Notes: generated by a model not told the origin, from the letters alone. A stretch of DNA of 64,000 bases from Agrobacterium arsenijevicii (GCA_000949895.1 JWIT01000019.1:1-64000); one strand, 5' to 3'; counted from the stretch's first letter, positions 8,516-17,741 are shown. Numbers and translations are program-made.

Positions 8516-9820
8516 TCACGCTGTCCAGCGCTGAATGTCGCCGCTTTCACCGATCATGGCGAGACCATGCGCAATCGAGAGCAATTCGCCACCGGTTTCG
8601 ATCCGGTCCGCGTCGAAACGGCGGGTGAAAAGCTCCCGCACCGCCGGCACGAAGGAGGTGCCGCCGGTCAGGAACACCTTGTCGATTGCATCAGGTGCGA
8701 CCTGCGTCTTTTCCAGAACTTCGTCCAGCGCGCCTTCGATCTTGGCGAGGTCGTCGGCGATCCAGTTGTTGAAATCGCTGCGCTTGACCATCTTGCGGCC
8801 GGCCTTGCCGAGCGGCGCGAAGTTGAATTCCGCTTCGTCGGCCGAGGACAACGCCATCTTGGTGGCGGAAATCGACTGATAGAGCGGATAACCCTCGTCA
8901 TGCTCCACCAGATCGATGAAGAGTTCGAGTTTGTCCGGTTCGAGCGCCGAGCGCACCAGCGATTTCAGATCGGTGAATTCCTTCGAGGTCTTGAAGATCG
9001 ACAGCTGGTTCCAGCGGCCGAAATTCACGTAATAACCCGAGGGAACGTCCAGCACCTTGTCGAAACTCTTGAACTTGCTGCCCTTGCCGATTTCCGGCGA
9101 GACCAGATTGTCGATCATGCGGAAGTCGAAATGGTCACCTGCCACGCCCACACCGGAGTGACCGATAGGGGTGGCGGAAAGCTTGCCGGCATGGGTCTCG
9201 AAACGGATCAGCGAATAGTCGGTGGTGCCGCCGCCGAAATCCGCCACCAGCACATTGGCGTCCTTTTTCAGGCTCTGGGCGAAATAATAGGCGGCCGCTA
9301 CCGGCTCGTAGACATAGTGGATATCAGGAAAACCAGCGCGGGTCAGCGCTTCGTTATAACGGGCAAGCGCAAGGGTTTCGTTTGGATTGCTGCCGGCGAA
9401 ACGCACAGGCCGGCCGGCGATGACGGTCGAGACGTCGCTCGGCCATTCCGCGCCCGCATAGGTTTTCAGTTTGCGCAGGAACACGTCCATCAGGTCTTCG
9501 AAGCTCTGGCGCTTGGCGAAGATCAGCGTGCCCTGAAACAGCGGCGAGGCCGCAAACGTCTTGATCGACTGCAGAAAACGGCAATCGCCCGCATTGTCGA
9601 TGAATTGGCGGATGGCGGCGTGGCCCGCTTCCACATGCAGGGCAGCAGCACCCAGGCCCGAATCCTTCATGAAGGAGAGCGCGGTGCGCATGCTGTCATC
9701 CGTGCCCGCGCTGCTGGTAAACTGCATGGAACGGCTATCGCCGCTACCGTCGGAAAGAGCCATGACTGTGTTGGTCGTGCCGAAATCGAGGCCCAGTGCA
9801 CGCTTTTGCGTCATCGCCAT
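8516..9820 (-). CDS. Hsp70-family protein, YegD-type
   Basis: A 434-residue protein made essentially of the actin-like ATPase domain. The phosphate-1 loop is LGLDFGTTNTVMAL (residues 8-21), phosphate-2 is VLVADFGGGTTDYSLI, and the adenosine loop is KVFLTGGTSFVPAVREL. The substrate-binding and lid domains of DnaK are missing, as in YegD. AAGGA sits only three bases from the first ATG but nine from the second (9814, MTQKRALG), so the second may be the real start. The gene has a roughly 295-bp upstream region shared with a divergent GGDEF gene. Confidence 0.85.
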   Translation of the reverse strand: MAMTQKRALGLDFGTTNTVMALSDGSGDSRSMQFTSSAGTDDSMRTALSFMKDSGLGAAALHVEAGHAAIRQFIDNAGDCRFLQSIKTFAASPLFQGTLIFAKRQSFEDLMDVFLRKLKTYAGAEWPSDVSTVIAGRPVRFAGSNPNETLALARYNEALTRAGFPDIHYVYEPVAAAYYFAQSLKKDANVLVADFGGGTTDYSLIRFETHAGKLSATPIGHSGVGVAGDHFDFRMIDNLVSPEIGKGSKFKSFDKVLDVPSGYYVNFGRWNQLSIFKTSKEFTDLKSLVRSALEPDKLELFIDLVEHDEGYPLYQSISATKMALSSADEAEFNFAPLGKAGRKMVKRSDFNNWIADDLAKIEGALDEVLEKTQVAPDAIDKVFLTGGTSFVPAVRELFTRRFDADRIETGGELLSIAHGLAMIGESGDIQRWTA

Positions 9821-10115
9821 ATCCTTGTCGCCGATAGAAATGCTCGCCCGGCCTGAGAGGTGGCCCGACGTGAAAATAAAGGACGCCTTTGGCGCCCCGA
9901 TGTCAGAGGAGGGCGGTTGATTGCATAAGCCCGACGGAATGGCAAGCGCCGCCTTCGCGTTTATTGTGACATTTGCATGAAGTAATTGCCGAAGAGGGGC
10001 CGGTCCTTGATGCGTGCATTAAATATTTTTTCGCACAAGCCGAGTATAAATCCGAAATATATCCTTGATGAATAGATTTTGTTTTATGTTGTTGCGTTTG
10101 TAAACGGAAGCCTCG

Positions 10116-11093
10116 ATGTCCCACAAGCCGGCCCGTTCCACTCCTGAAGAAGCGCCACCCGAGCGGACGGCCCTCGTGCGCGGCGACGCAGAAAGTTTCA
10201 ACCACCACCTCATGGATCTCCTGGAAGCGTCGCAGCAGGGTTACGCCCTTTTTGACGGCGGCGACGAGCTGCGTTTCGCCAATACGGCCTTCCGCGAGGC
10301 GCTCGGCATAGGGCCGGACAATTTCCCGAGCTGGATGGATCTCATGCGCGGCGGTTACCGCAGTTCCACCGGGACCGCCATTGAAACCTCCGATTTCGAA
10401 CTGTGGCTGCGCTCCGCCAAGACGAGGCGCGGCAAGTTGCCCTTCCGCACCATCGAGACCAGCCTCAATGACGGACGCTGGATGCTGACAACGGAAACGA
10501 CCCTGCCGGGCGGTTGGATGTTGTGCGTCGTTACCGATGTTTCCGAACTCGGCGTCGAATTGCGCGATCTCAGGCAGGAGCGCGACACGGCGCAGAAAGC
10601 GGCGTTGAGCGACGAACTCACAGGCCTTGGCAACCGCCGTTACGCCATGGAAATTCTCAACCACATGCTTGGCCCCAACAAGGCCCAGGCATTGGCGGTG
10701 ATCATCATGGATATCGATCACTTCAAGTTGGTCAACGACCGCTTCGGACATGCGAGCGGCGATCTGGTCCTGAAGGATTTCGCCGGACGTCTCTGCGCCG
10801 CTGTCGGCCGCGACGATCTGATCGGCCGGATCGGCGGTGAGGAATTTCTGCTTGTTCTCAGCGGTTCGCGAATGCTGAGCGCGGAAAGCGTCATGCAGCA
10901 ACTGCTGTCGTCGTTGACCACGGCATCGCCGCTGAGCGAGGTGCCGGATTTTCGCTATAGCTGCTCGGCTGGCATTGCGTTTGCCAATCCCGGCGAGAGC
11001 GCCAGCGAGGTGCTGCGCCGCGCCGACACCGCGCTTTATGAAGCCAAGAATACCGGCCGAAACCGCTTCGTGATTTACGGAGCGGCCTCTTAA
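10116..11093 (+). CDS. PAS-GGDEF diguanylate cyclase
   Basis: A 325-residue soluble protein. A PAS-like sensor (about residues 30-150) has LLEASQQGYALFDGGDELRF at its start. A short coiled linker (VELRDLRQERDTAQKAAL) leads to a GGDEF domain with DELTGLGNRR at its start and active-site GGEEF at residues 240-244. The GG(E/D)EF signature predicts synthesis of c-di-GMP from two GTP. The inhibitory I-site RxxD, five residues before GGEEF, reads GRDD, so product inhibition is probably weak or absent. There is no membrane helix. GGAAG lies about eight bases before the ATG. Confidence 0.88.
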   Translation: MSHKPARSTPEEAPPERTALVRGDAESFNHHLMDLLEASQQGYALFDGGDELRFANTAFREALGIGPDNFPSWMDLMRGGYRSSTGTAIETSDFELWLRSAKTRRGKLPFRTIETSLNDGRWMLTTETTLPGGWMLCVVTDVSELGVELRDLRQERDTAQKAALSDELTGLGNRRYAMEILNHMLGPNKAQALAVIIMDIDHFKLVNDRFGHASGDLVLKDFAGRLCAAVGRDDLIGRIGGEEFLLVLSGSRMLSAESVMQQLLSSLTTASPLSEVPDFRYSCSAGIAFANPGESASEVLRRADTALYEAKNTGRNRFVIYGAAS

Positions 11094-11115
11094 CCGGCCC
11101 TTACTCTTTTTAACG

Positions 11116-11904
11116 TCAGTTCGATTTCGCCGCGCCGCCATCTACCCTGAGCATCGTGCCGGTGATGTAGCTGGCCGGCACGGAGCAAAGGAAGGCGCCG
11201 GCGGCGGCGAATTCTTCCACCGAGCCGAGGCGGCCGGCCGGAATGCTCTTGACGGAGGCCTCGCGGACTTCCTCGATGCTTTTACCCAGACGCTTGGCGT
11301 TGGCGCCATCCAACTCATCGATACGGTCGGTATGGATACGGCCGGGCAGGAGAAGGTTGGAGGTGACGCCGAAACCAGCCACTTCGCTCGACAATGTCTT
11401 GCTCCAGCCGACAAGTGCGCCGCGCAGCGTGTTGGACAGGGCCAGATTGGGGATGGGTTCGAATACGCCGGAGGAGGCGACGGTCAGGATGCGGCCAAAA
11501 CCCTGTTCCTTCATCTGCGGCAGCAGCGCATTGGTGAGCGTGATGACGCGCAGCACCATCGACTGGAAGAAGCCCTCCAGTTTCTCGGCCGTGATCTCCT
11601 GCGCGGTACCCGGTGTCGGGCCACCGGTGTTGTTGACGAGGATGTCGATGCCGCCGAGCTTGTCTTTTACGGCCTGAACCATGGATTCGACGAAATTATC
11701 CTCGGCAAGGTCGCCCCACACCCAGTCGGCCTTGCCTTTGCCAAGCGCGTTGATCGCCTTGCAGTTCGCATCCAGCTTTTCGCCGCTTCTGCCGACGAGA
11801 AGGACATGTGCGCCTTCCTTCGCCAGCGCCGTCGCAATGCCCAGCCCAAGGCCGCGAGAGGAGGCGAGAACGAGGGCGCGTTTGCCGGAAATGCCGAGAT
11901 CCAT
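11116..11904 (-). CDS. SDR-family protein with non-canonical active site
   Basis: A 262-residue Rossmann-fold protein starting MDLGISGKRALVLASSRGLG (ATG chosen at the start of homology, with AGGAC upstream). The cofactor loop is ASSRGLGLGIA rather than TGxxxGxG, and the central motif is NNTGGP rather than NNAG. The catalytic YxxxK is replaced: the aligned region is FEPIPNLALSNTLRGALVG. This matches the 'BKR-like SDR-like' subgroup, known for imperfect nucleotide and tetrad motifs. It is often annotated as 3-oxoacyl-ACP reductase, but FabG chemistry is doubtful here. It converges on the diguanylate cyclase gene. Confidence 0.8.
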   Translation of the reverse strand: MDLGISGKRALVLASSRGLGLGIATALAKEGAHVLLVGRSGEKLDANCKAINALGKGKADWVWGDLAEDNFVESMVQAVKDKLGGIDILVNNTGGPTPGTAQEITAEKLEGFFQSMVLRVITLTNALLPQMKEQGFGRILTVASSGVFEPIPNLALSNTLRGALVGWSKTLSSEVAGFGVTSNLLLPGRIHTDRIDELDGANAKRLGKSIEEVREASVKSIPAGRLGSVEEFAAAGAFLCSVPASYITGTMLRVDGGAAKSN

Positions 11905-12047
11905 GGGTTTTGTCCTGTCCTGTTTGCACCAGATCAACGAATGAGAGCGGGTTTTCGGGCGAAAATCGTATAGATTTTTCGCTATCCCGCTCCATCTGTG
12001 CTGTTTATAGGAAGGCGGCGCCCGCTTTTGAAGGTGAAATACGCGTC

Positions 12048-12968
12048 ATGACGGAACAATCTCTGCTTAAATTCTCCATCGCCATCACGGTTCTTCTGGC
12101 CGTGTTCGGCATTGGCGCGGGCTTGTTCTCCGGTTCCTTCGCGGTGGTGTTCGATGGCGTTTACGCCCTGACCGACGCTTTCATGACGGTGTTGGCGCTC
12201 TTGGTAGCGCGGTTGATCGCCGCCTCCGCCGCGCCCAGGCCCGGTGGCCGGCTGGCGGAGCGTTTCACCATGGGCTTCTGGCATCTGGAACCGATGGTGC
12301 TCGGTCTTAACGGCACGCTCTTGATGGGGGCTGCGATCTATGCCCTGATCAATGCCATCGACAGCCTGATGGATGGCGGCAGATCGATCGAGTTCGATTA
12401 CGCCGTCATCGTTACTTTCGTCAGTTTCGCTGTCTCACTCGCCATGGCGTGGTTCGTCAGAGGGCAAAACCGCAAGCTGAAATCCGCCTTCGTGGCGCTG
12501 GACGCCAAAAGTTGGCTGATGAGCGCGCTGTTGAGCGTGGCACTGTTTGCCGCCTTCTCCATCGGTTACGGGCTCACGGGAACGACCCATGCGTGGATCG
12601 CCCCCTATATCGACCCCGCCGTGCTGGCGCTGGTCTGCCTCATCATCATTCCCATGCCGCTCGGCAATGTGAAACAGGCGCTTGCGGACATACTTATGGT
12701 CACGCCGCTGGAGTTCAAACAGCATGTGGACAGGGTGGCGGGAGAAACCGTCGAAAAATTCGGCTTCTCCTCGCATTATTCCTACGTTGCAAGGGTAGGG
12801 CGTGGCCGGCAGATCGAACTGTTCTTCATCGTGCCGAAGAACTGGCCGGCTCGGCGTCTTGAAGAATGGGACGCGATCCGCGACGAGATCGGCGATGCGC
12901 TCGGCGGCGAGGGAGCGGACCGGTGGCTGACGATTGTGTTCACGACGGATGAGGAGTGGGCGGTTTGA
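12048..12968 (+). CDS. cation diffusion facilitator-like transporter with altered metal-site residues
   Basis: A 306-residue membrane protein with six hydrophobic helices and a C-terminal cytoplasmic domain of about 90 residues, the CDF architecture. Helix 2 has FDGVYALTDAF where zinc CDFs carry DxxHxxxD, so Tyr replaces His. Helix 5 has ALDAKSWLMSALLS, keeping only the first acid of the usual second half-site. GxWHLEPM before helix 3 follows CDF style (RFtyGyxRxE). It probably moves a divalent cation or has a changed specificity. Start is the ATG after AAGGTGAAATACGCGTC; the frame is open further upstream but that part overlaps the divergent SDR gene. Confidence 0.75.
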   Translation: MTEQSLLKFSIAITVLLAVFGIGAGLFSGSFAVVFDGVYALTDAFMTVLALLVARLIAASAAPRPGGRLAERFTMGFWHLEPMVLGLNGTLLMGAAIYALINAIDSLMDGGRSIEFDYAVIVTFVSFAVSLAMAWFVRGQNRKLKSAFVALDAKSWLMSALLSVALFAAFSIGYGLTGTTHAWIAPYIDPAVLALVCLIIIPMPLGNVKQALADILMVTPLEFKQHVDRVAGETVEKFGFSSHYSYVARVGRGRQIELFFIVPKNWPARRLEEWDAIRDEIGDALGGEGADRWLTIVFTTDEEWAV

Positions 12969-13354
12969 GGAGGACGGTTGATGTGGGGGCGTGGCTGATG
13001 CGAAGCGGCTGATGGCGTTTGGCATCTTCCGGACCGAAGCGGTCCGCTAAGAGTCGGTACAAGGCCTGTTAAAAAGGTTTGTCATGTGATTCTTACAATT
13101 TTACGATCCCTTGGGATCGGACCGCTCTATCATTTTTCCTTTGAATCTCGTCTTTGTCATTTTGGGGCTTCACGTAACACCCCTGACGTTACCACCTAAT
13201 TTAACATGTCGATCGCCCCACGCTAACGACTCAGGATGTCGGTGGAAAGACTATGACCGCTGTTGGCGCGACGCAGAAGACGGCCTCTGGCTCGAAGTGG
13301 TCATTGGCGTCGCCTTATACCCCTGTGCGGTGTGACAGTTTGCGTCGACCACAA
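12969..13354. other. 386-bp gene-free stretch
   Basis: No convincing gene. Positions 13031-13045 form a GGACCG-aag-CGGTCC hairpin without a T tract. Positions 13251-13279 resemble 14582-14610 on the other side of the GGDEF gene (24 of 29 bases match: ctatg-n-ccgct-nn-tggcgc-n-acgc-n-gaag), which suggests decayed copies of one repeat. Confidence 0.4.
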
Positions 13355-14266
13355 TTATAGAGCCGACACCCGGTTGCGACCGGCCCGTTTTGACAAATAC
13401 AAGCCCTCATCGGCGCGTTTGAGTATATCGCTGGAAAAGCGATCCGGCTGGCCGAATTCGCTGACGCCGCCGCTGATAGTCGCTTCATAACGCAGGCTTT
13501 CCTTTAGGGTGATCGGAACATGCTCGCGCAGTCGCTCTGCAATTTCCAACGCATCGTTACGATGGGTACCCGGCATCACAACCACGAACTCGTCTCCCCC
13601 GAAACGGGCAATCACATCGCTCTGGCGCAGATGCTGTCGGCACAGGCGTGCGATTTCCACTAGGGCCATGTCGCCTGCGTGATGCCCCATCTGATCATTA
13701 AGCTGTTTGAAATTGTCGAGATCAAAAACGAGTAAAGAAGTCTGCGACTTTTCTCGTTCAAAGATCGCTAACCGGTGATCGAGGGTCTCAATCAGCTTCC
13801 TTCTATTGTATAGCCCCGTCAGGGCGTCCGTTTCGCTCAGTTGGCGGAGCTTTTGCTGGACGTCATTTTTATCGGTGATATTGCTCGCTACCCAGACAAC
13901 GGCAGCCTCGCCCTCTACCTGAAAATTGAGAGCCTGAACGCGGCCTTCGAACCAGATGGAATGGCTGGGACCGTCGCCGGCTCCTTTGACATCACTGCCG
14001 CTGAGTTCATATTCGACGATATGGAGCACGCCGCTTTCCAGCGCCTTTTCAATTTCGGCGGCGAACCAGTGTGCCTTCTCCTCTTTCAGCACCTCGAACA
14101 TGCTGCGCCCGACAAGATCGCTACCGTCATGATAGTGTCTAAGGTCTTTCCCGCCGAATATAGCCGCATAACGGCCACTGCGCGTCAAGATGAATGCGGG
14201 GTCCGGAAGGGAGGAAAGGATGGAAATCAATTGCTGCTGCGTAAACAAGGAATCACTTTCCCACAT
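13355..14266 (-). CDS. PAS-GGDEF diguanylate cyclase with intact I-site
   Basis: About 303 residues from MWESDSLFTQQQL (an ATG 17 codons upstream at 14317 is the alternative; neither has a strong ribosome site). A PAS domain (SILSSLPDPAFILTRSGRY at its start, NITDKNDVQQKL at its end) is followed by a GGDEF domain: DALTGLYNRRKL, FDLDNFKQLND, and active site RFGGDEFVVV. RQSD five residues before GGDEF is a complete RxxD inhibitory site, so c-di-GMP synthesis with product feedback is predicted. There is no membrane helix. The gene is flanked by long non-coding stretches and looks a little richer in AT than its neighbours. Confidence 0.88.
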   Translation of the reverse strand: MWESDSLFTQQQLISILSSLPDPAFILTRSGRYAAIFGGKDLRHYHDGSDLVGRSMFEVLKEEKAHWFAAEIEKALESGVLHIVEYELSGSDVKGAGDGPSHSIWFEGRVQALNFQVEGEAAVVWVASNITDKNDVQQKLRQLSETDALTGLYNRRKLIETLDHRLAIFEREKSQTSLLVFDLDNFKQLNDQMGHHAGDMALVEIARLCRQHLRQSDVIARFGGDEFVVVMPGTHRNDALEIAERLREHVPITLKESLRYEATISGGVSEFGQPDRFSSDILKRADEGLYLSKRAGRNRVSAL

Positions 14267-14901
14267 TGGCTGACGACGCGGCCCTGCTACAAAACACCCG
14301 TATGTGTACCCACACATGGTAGGTATTTCATTTGCAAATCAGCCCGCTAGTTCATCCAGATTGCCACAGCAGCATTTCACTTTTCTTAAATACTCAATTG
14401 TGGGAGGCGCGAAAGTCGTTCTCGATTGACCGATTGAGGCAGCCTTGTCACTGACAGTTCGGTGTTTGAGGTTATATTGCTTGAGCACTCCACCACCGAT
14501 AGCAGCTTTAACTTCGACCGCGATCGGCTCTTTTGCTCGTCGCAAATTGAGCCTACGTTAGTCATTGCTGACGAATGTGAGCTATGTCCGCTTCTGGCGC
14601 AACGCGGAAGTGCCAGCCTCACCAAACACTAACCACTCTTGACGCACATACGCGTTGTTCCTATTTTATTACGTGAACGTAAAAGTAATAACTCAATCAT
14701 CAGGTTGTCTGACAATAGGCTGGCGTGCGACATGTTTTGCCGCTATAGAAGCTCGACAAAGGCGTCCTGCTTTGCGAAGACAGGCATTGCTGAATGCGGT
14801 GTCGCGGATGGCTTTTCGCCCGGCGCGGGTTATGCACTGACGATGCCGGAAAGCGGATATATAACAACAGCCGGATGGGACCGGCGAGGTGAGAGGACAA
14901 G
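14267..14901. other. 635-bp gene-poor region upstream of the ETF-QO gene
   Basis: Short ORFs of 60-90 codons occur on both strands but lack ribosome sites and family features. The region is AT-richer than the chromosome around it. It holds a decayed repeat unit (14582-14610) and a palindromic operator-like site (14669-14682). The last 80 bases should contain the ETF-QO promoter. Confidence 0.4.
14669..14682. promoter_or_regulatory. LiuR-like palindromic operator candidate
   Basis: TTACGTGAACGTAA is a perfect 6-2-6 inverted repeat 220 bp upstream of the ETF-QO start. The form (TTACG..ACGTAA) resembles sites of MerR-family LiuR-type regulators of branched-chain amino acid and fatty acid breakdown, whose electrons pass through ETF-QO. 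The same core occurs upstream of the DUF2147 gene (29918-29935). The regulator is inferred and is not encoded in this window. Confidence 0.4.
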
Positions 14902-16566
14902 ATGACGGAAGCGATGGAACTGCCGGAACGCGAAGCGATGGAATTCGACATTGTGATCGTCGGTGCGGGTCCTGCGGGCCTTGCGGCCGCGATCCGTCTG
15001 AAGCAGGTCGAGCCGGAGCTTTCGGTCGTCGTTCTGGAAAAGGGCGCCGAGGTCGGCGCGCATATCCTCTCGGGCGCCGTGGTCGATCCAATCGGCATCG
15101 ACCGGCTTCTGCCCGGTTGGCGCGAAGAGGAGGGGCATCCCTTCAAGACCGAGGTCACGGACGACCAGTTCATGTTCCTGGGCCCGGCTGGCTCCATCCG
15201 TCTGCCGAATTTCATGATGCCGCCGCTCATGAACAATCACGGCAATTACATCGTCTCGCTTGGGCTCGTCTGTCGCTGGCTGGCGGAAAAGGCGGAAGCG
15301 CTCGGTGTCGAGATCTATCCCGGCTTTGCCGCCACCGAAGTGCTTTATAACGACGAAGGTGCTGTCATCGGTGTCGCCACCGGCGACATGGGCATCGAGA
15401 AGAACGGCGAACCGGGTCCCGCCTTCACCCGCGGCATGGAGTTGCACGGCAAATATGTGCTGATCGGCGAGGGCGTGCGTGGTTCGCTTGCCAAGCAACT
15501 GATAGCCAAATTCGACCTCTCGAAGGATCGCGAGCCGCAGAAATTCGGCATCGGCATCAAGGAACTCTGGCAGGTCAAACCGGAACACCACAAACAGGGC
15601 CTCGTGCAGCACTCCTTCGGTTGGCCGCTCGGTTTCAAGACCGGCGGCGGTTCGTTCCTGTATCATCTGGAAGACAATCTCGTCGCCGTCGGCTTCGTGG
15701 TGCATCTCAATTACAAGAACCCCTATCTTTATCCTTTCGAGGAATTCCAGCGCTTCAAGACGCATCCGGCCATTCGCGATACCTTCGAGGGTGGTAAGCG
15801 CATCTCCTATGGCGCGCGCGCAATTACCGAAGGCGGTTACCAGTCGGTGCCGAAGCTGACTTTCCCCGGCGGCGCGCTGATCGGCTGTTCGGCCGGTTTC
15901 GTCAACGTGCCGCGCATCAAGGGCAGCCACAATGCGGTGCTCTCGGGCATGCTGGCGGCGGAGAAGATCGTCGTGGCGATTGCCGCCGGCCGCGCCCATG
16001 ACGAGGTGGCGGAGATCGAAGCCGAATGGCGCGAAGGCGATATCGGCAAGGACCTGAAGCGGGTGCGCAACGTCAAACCGCTGTGGTCGAAGTTCGGCAC
16101 ACTGGTCGGCGTCGGCCTTGGCGGTCTCGACATGTGGACCAACCAGCTGTTCGGCTTCTCCTTCTTCGGCACGCTGAAGCACGGCAAGACGGATGCGCAG
16201 AGCCTGGAACCAGCCTCCAAACACAAGCCGATCGCCTATCCGAAACCGGATGGCGTTCTGACCTTCGACCGGCTGTCATCCGTGTTCCTCTCCTCCACCA
16301 ACCATGAAGAGGACCAGCCGGTGCATCTTCAGGTGAAGGACATGGAATTGCAGAAGCGTTCCGAACACGACATCTATGCCGGTCCCTCGACGCGTTATTG
16401 TCCCGCCGGTGTGTATGAGTGGGTGGAGAAGGACGGCAAGGAAACTTACGTCATCAACGCCCAGAACTGCGTGCACTGCAAGACCTGCGACATCAAGGAC
16501 CCCAACCAGAACATCAACTGGGTGCCGCCGCAAGGCGGCGAAGGGCCGGTCTACGCCAATATGTAA
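14902..16566 (+). CDS. electron transfer flavoprotein-ubiquinone oxidoreductase
   Basis: A 554-residue enzyme that passes electrons from ETF, reduced by acyl-CoA and amino-acid dehydrogenases, to ubiquinone at the membrane. The N-terminal FAD-binding motif is DIVIVGAGPAGLAAAIRL at about residues 16-33. The middle contains SFGWPLGFKTGGGSFLYH, and the C-terminus has a 4Fe-4S domain with CPAGVYEW (first Cys) and NCVHCKTCDIKDPNQNINW (three more). All four cluster ligands are present and the length matches the family. The start follows GAGAGGACAAG. No ETF or acyl-CoA dehydrogenase gene is adjacent. Confidence 0.96.
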   Translation: MTEAMELPEREAMEFDIVIVGAGPAGLAAAIRLKQVEPELSVVVLEKGAEVGAHILSGAVVDPIGIDRLLPGWREEEGHPFKTEVTDDQFMFLGPAGSIRLPNFMMPPLMNNHGNYIVSLGLVCRWLAEKAEALGVEIYPGFAATEVLYNDEGAVIGVATGDMGIEKNGEPGPAFTRGMELHGKYVLIGEGVRGSLAKQLIAKFDLSKDREPQKFGIGIKELWQVKPEHHKQGLVQHSFGWPLGFKTGGGSFLYHLEDNLVAVGFVVHLNYKNPYLYPFEEFQRFKTHPAIRDTFEGGKRISYGARAITEGGYQSVPKLTFPGGALIGCSAGFVNVPRIKGSHNAVLSGMLAAEKIVVAIAAGRAHDEVAEIEAEWREGDIGKDLKRVRNVKPLWSKFGTLVGVGLGGLDMWTNQLFGFSFFGTLKHGKTDAQSLEPASKHKPIAYPKPDGVLTFDRLSSVFLSSTNHEEDQPVHLQVKDMELQKRSEHDIYAGPSTRYCPAGVYEWVEKDGKETYVINAQNCVHCKTCDIKDPNQNINWVPPQGGEGPVYANM

Positions 16567-16593
16567 TATTGGTGCCGGCCCGCCGACAACCTT

Positions 16594-16680
16594 CGTCATG
16601 CTCGGGCTTGTCCCGGGCATCTGCAATCGATTGATTTTACGAGACGTGGTTGGATCCTCGGGACAAGCCCGAGGATGACG
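16594..16680. repeat. intergenic palindromic repeat, family A copy 1
   Basis: Long imperfect inverted repeat downstream of the ETF-QO gene. Each arm contains the core CTCGGGCTTGTCCCG or its complement, itself nearly palindromic, separated by about 30 bases. Compared with copies 2 and 3 this copy has a different spacer and TTG-TCCC in place of TTG-ACCC. Confidence 0.85.
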
Positions 16681-16944
16681 TCGCGTGGTGTTTGATCGCC
16701 AAAGGCTCTTTCACGGCGCGGACACGCCATGGCTGGATGCCTGCTCAATGCCGTCATGACTGAGGAGAGGCGTCGAAAGCCTCTTCCCCCCCAGTATTTG
16801 TGGATTGCCCTTCGATTTCTTACATATAGGATGTTGGGGTGTTGTACCGTCGCGTGGCCCATGGATTGTGGGTCAGGGATGCGGTAACGCCTTGAATGTG
16901 CATATGTTGCGTCTGGGCCGTGGCCCGGCGGCGGGAGTGAAAGA

Positions 16945-17685
16945 ATGTCCGGCTTTCAAAGGCTGAATATCGTGCGGAATACAAGGTTCGTCGCCGGCTT
17001 AGTAGCAGGTGTGGTGGTTGCCGCGTCACTCAGTGGCGGTCCTCTGATGGCTGCGAGCTGCCGCGCCGACGCCATGGCCGGCATAGACTGGCGCGAATGC
17101 AACAAGCGCCTTCTGATGCTGGGTGGCAGCAATCTCGATGCGGCGATGCTTTACGGCACGGATTTCACCTATACCGATTTGCGCGGCTCGTCGTTTAAGG
17201 GCGCCAATCTCGAAAAGGCGAAACTCATCCGGGCGGCGCTGGGAGAGGCGAACCTGCAGGGCGCCAACCTGACCAAGGTGGAAGCCTATCGCAGCGACTT
17301 TACCGCCGCTGACGCCACCAGTGCCAAATTCAACAATGCGGAAATGCAGCGGACCAATTTCACCAAGGCCAAGCTCGACGGCGCGGATTTTACCAAGGCC
17401 GAACTTGGACGCGCTGATTTTCACGATGCCAGCCTGTCCGGTTCGAAATTTTCCCTGACCAACCTGTCGCGTGCCAGTTTTGCAGGTGCAAATTTTGGCG
17501 GTCCGGTGGATTTCGCCAATGCCTTCCTGCTGCTGACCCGGATAGAGGGGGTTGACCTTTCCGCCGCCACCGGCCTTGAGCAGAAGCAGATCGATATCGC
17601 CTGCGGTGATGCCAAGACCAAATTGCCGAGCGGCCTGACTACGCCTGCCGCCTGGCCATGCCCGGAAGATCCGGAAGACGATTGA
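16945..17685 (+). CDS. secreted pentapeptide-repeat protein
   Basis: A 246-residue protein with a Sec signal (basic start, hydrophobic stretch at about 18-35, cleavage likely near LMAAS-C). From about residue 55 to 200 it consists of tandem A(D/N)LxX pentapeptides such as GANLEKAKLI, GANLTKVEAY, GADFTKAELGRADF, which fold as a right-handed quadrilateral beta-helix. The C-terminus carries two Cys (IDIACGDAKT and AWPCPED) that, with SCRAD and RECNK near the N-terminus, could form disulfides in the periplasm. Function unknown. The start has GGGAG 10 bases upstream. Confidence 0.85.
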   Translation: MSGFQRLNIVRNTRFVAGLVAGVVVAASLSGGPLMAASCRADAMAGIDWRECNKRLLMLGGSNLDAAMLYGTDFTYTDLRGSSFKGANLEKAKLIRAALGEANLQGANLTKVEAYRSDFTAADATSAKFNNAEMQRTNFTKAKLDGADFTKAELGRADFHDASLSGSKFSLTNLSRASFAGANFGGPVDFANAFLLLTRIEGVDLSAATGLEQKQIDIACGDAKTKLPSGLTTPAAWPCPEDPEDD

Positions 17686-17741
17686 TAGACAAGGCGCGCA
17701 CCCTTTCAGGCGCGCACCTCGCATATCCTGTCAGGTATCGA

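Noticed and set aside
8471..9856. 461-codon ORF antisense to the Hsp70 gene
   Set aside because: Shadow of the YegD-type coding frame; product resembles no family and is His/Arg/Gly-rich.
9903..11141. 412-codon ORF antisense to the first GGDEF gene
   Set aside because: Reverse frame of the cyclase; the GGDEF motifs on the plus strand are unambiguous.
14830..16224. 464-codon ORF antisense to the ETF-QO gene
   Set aside because: Shadow frame; the plus strand carries the FAD and Fe-S motifs.
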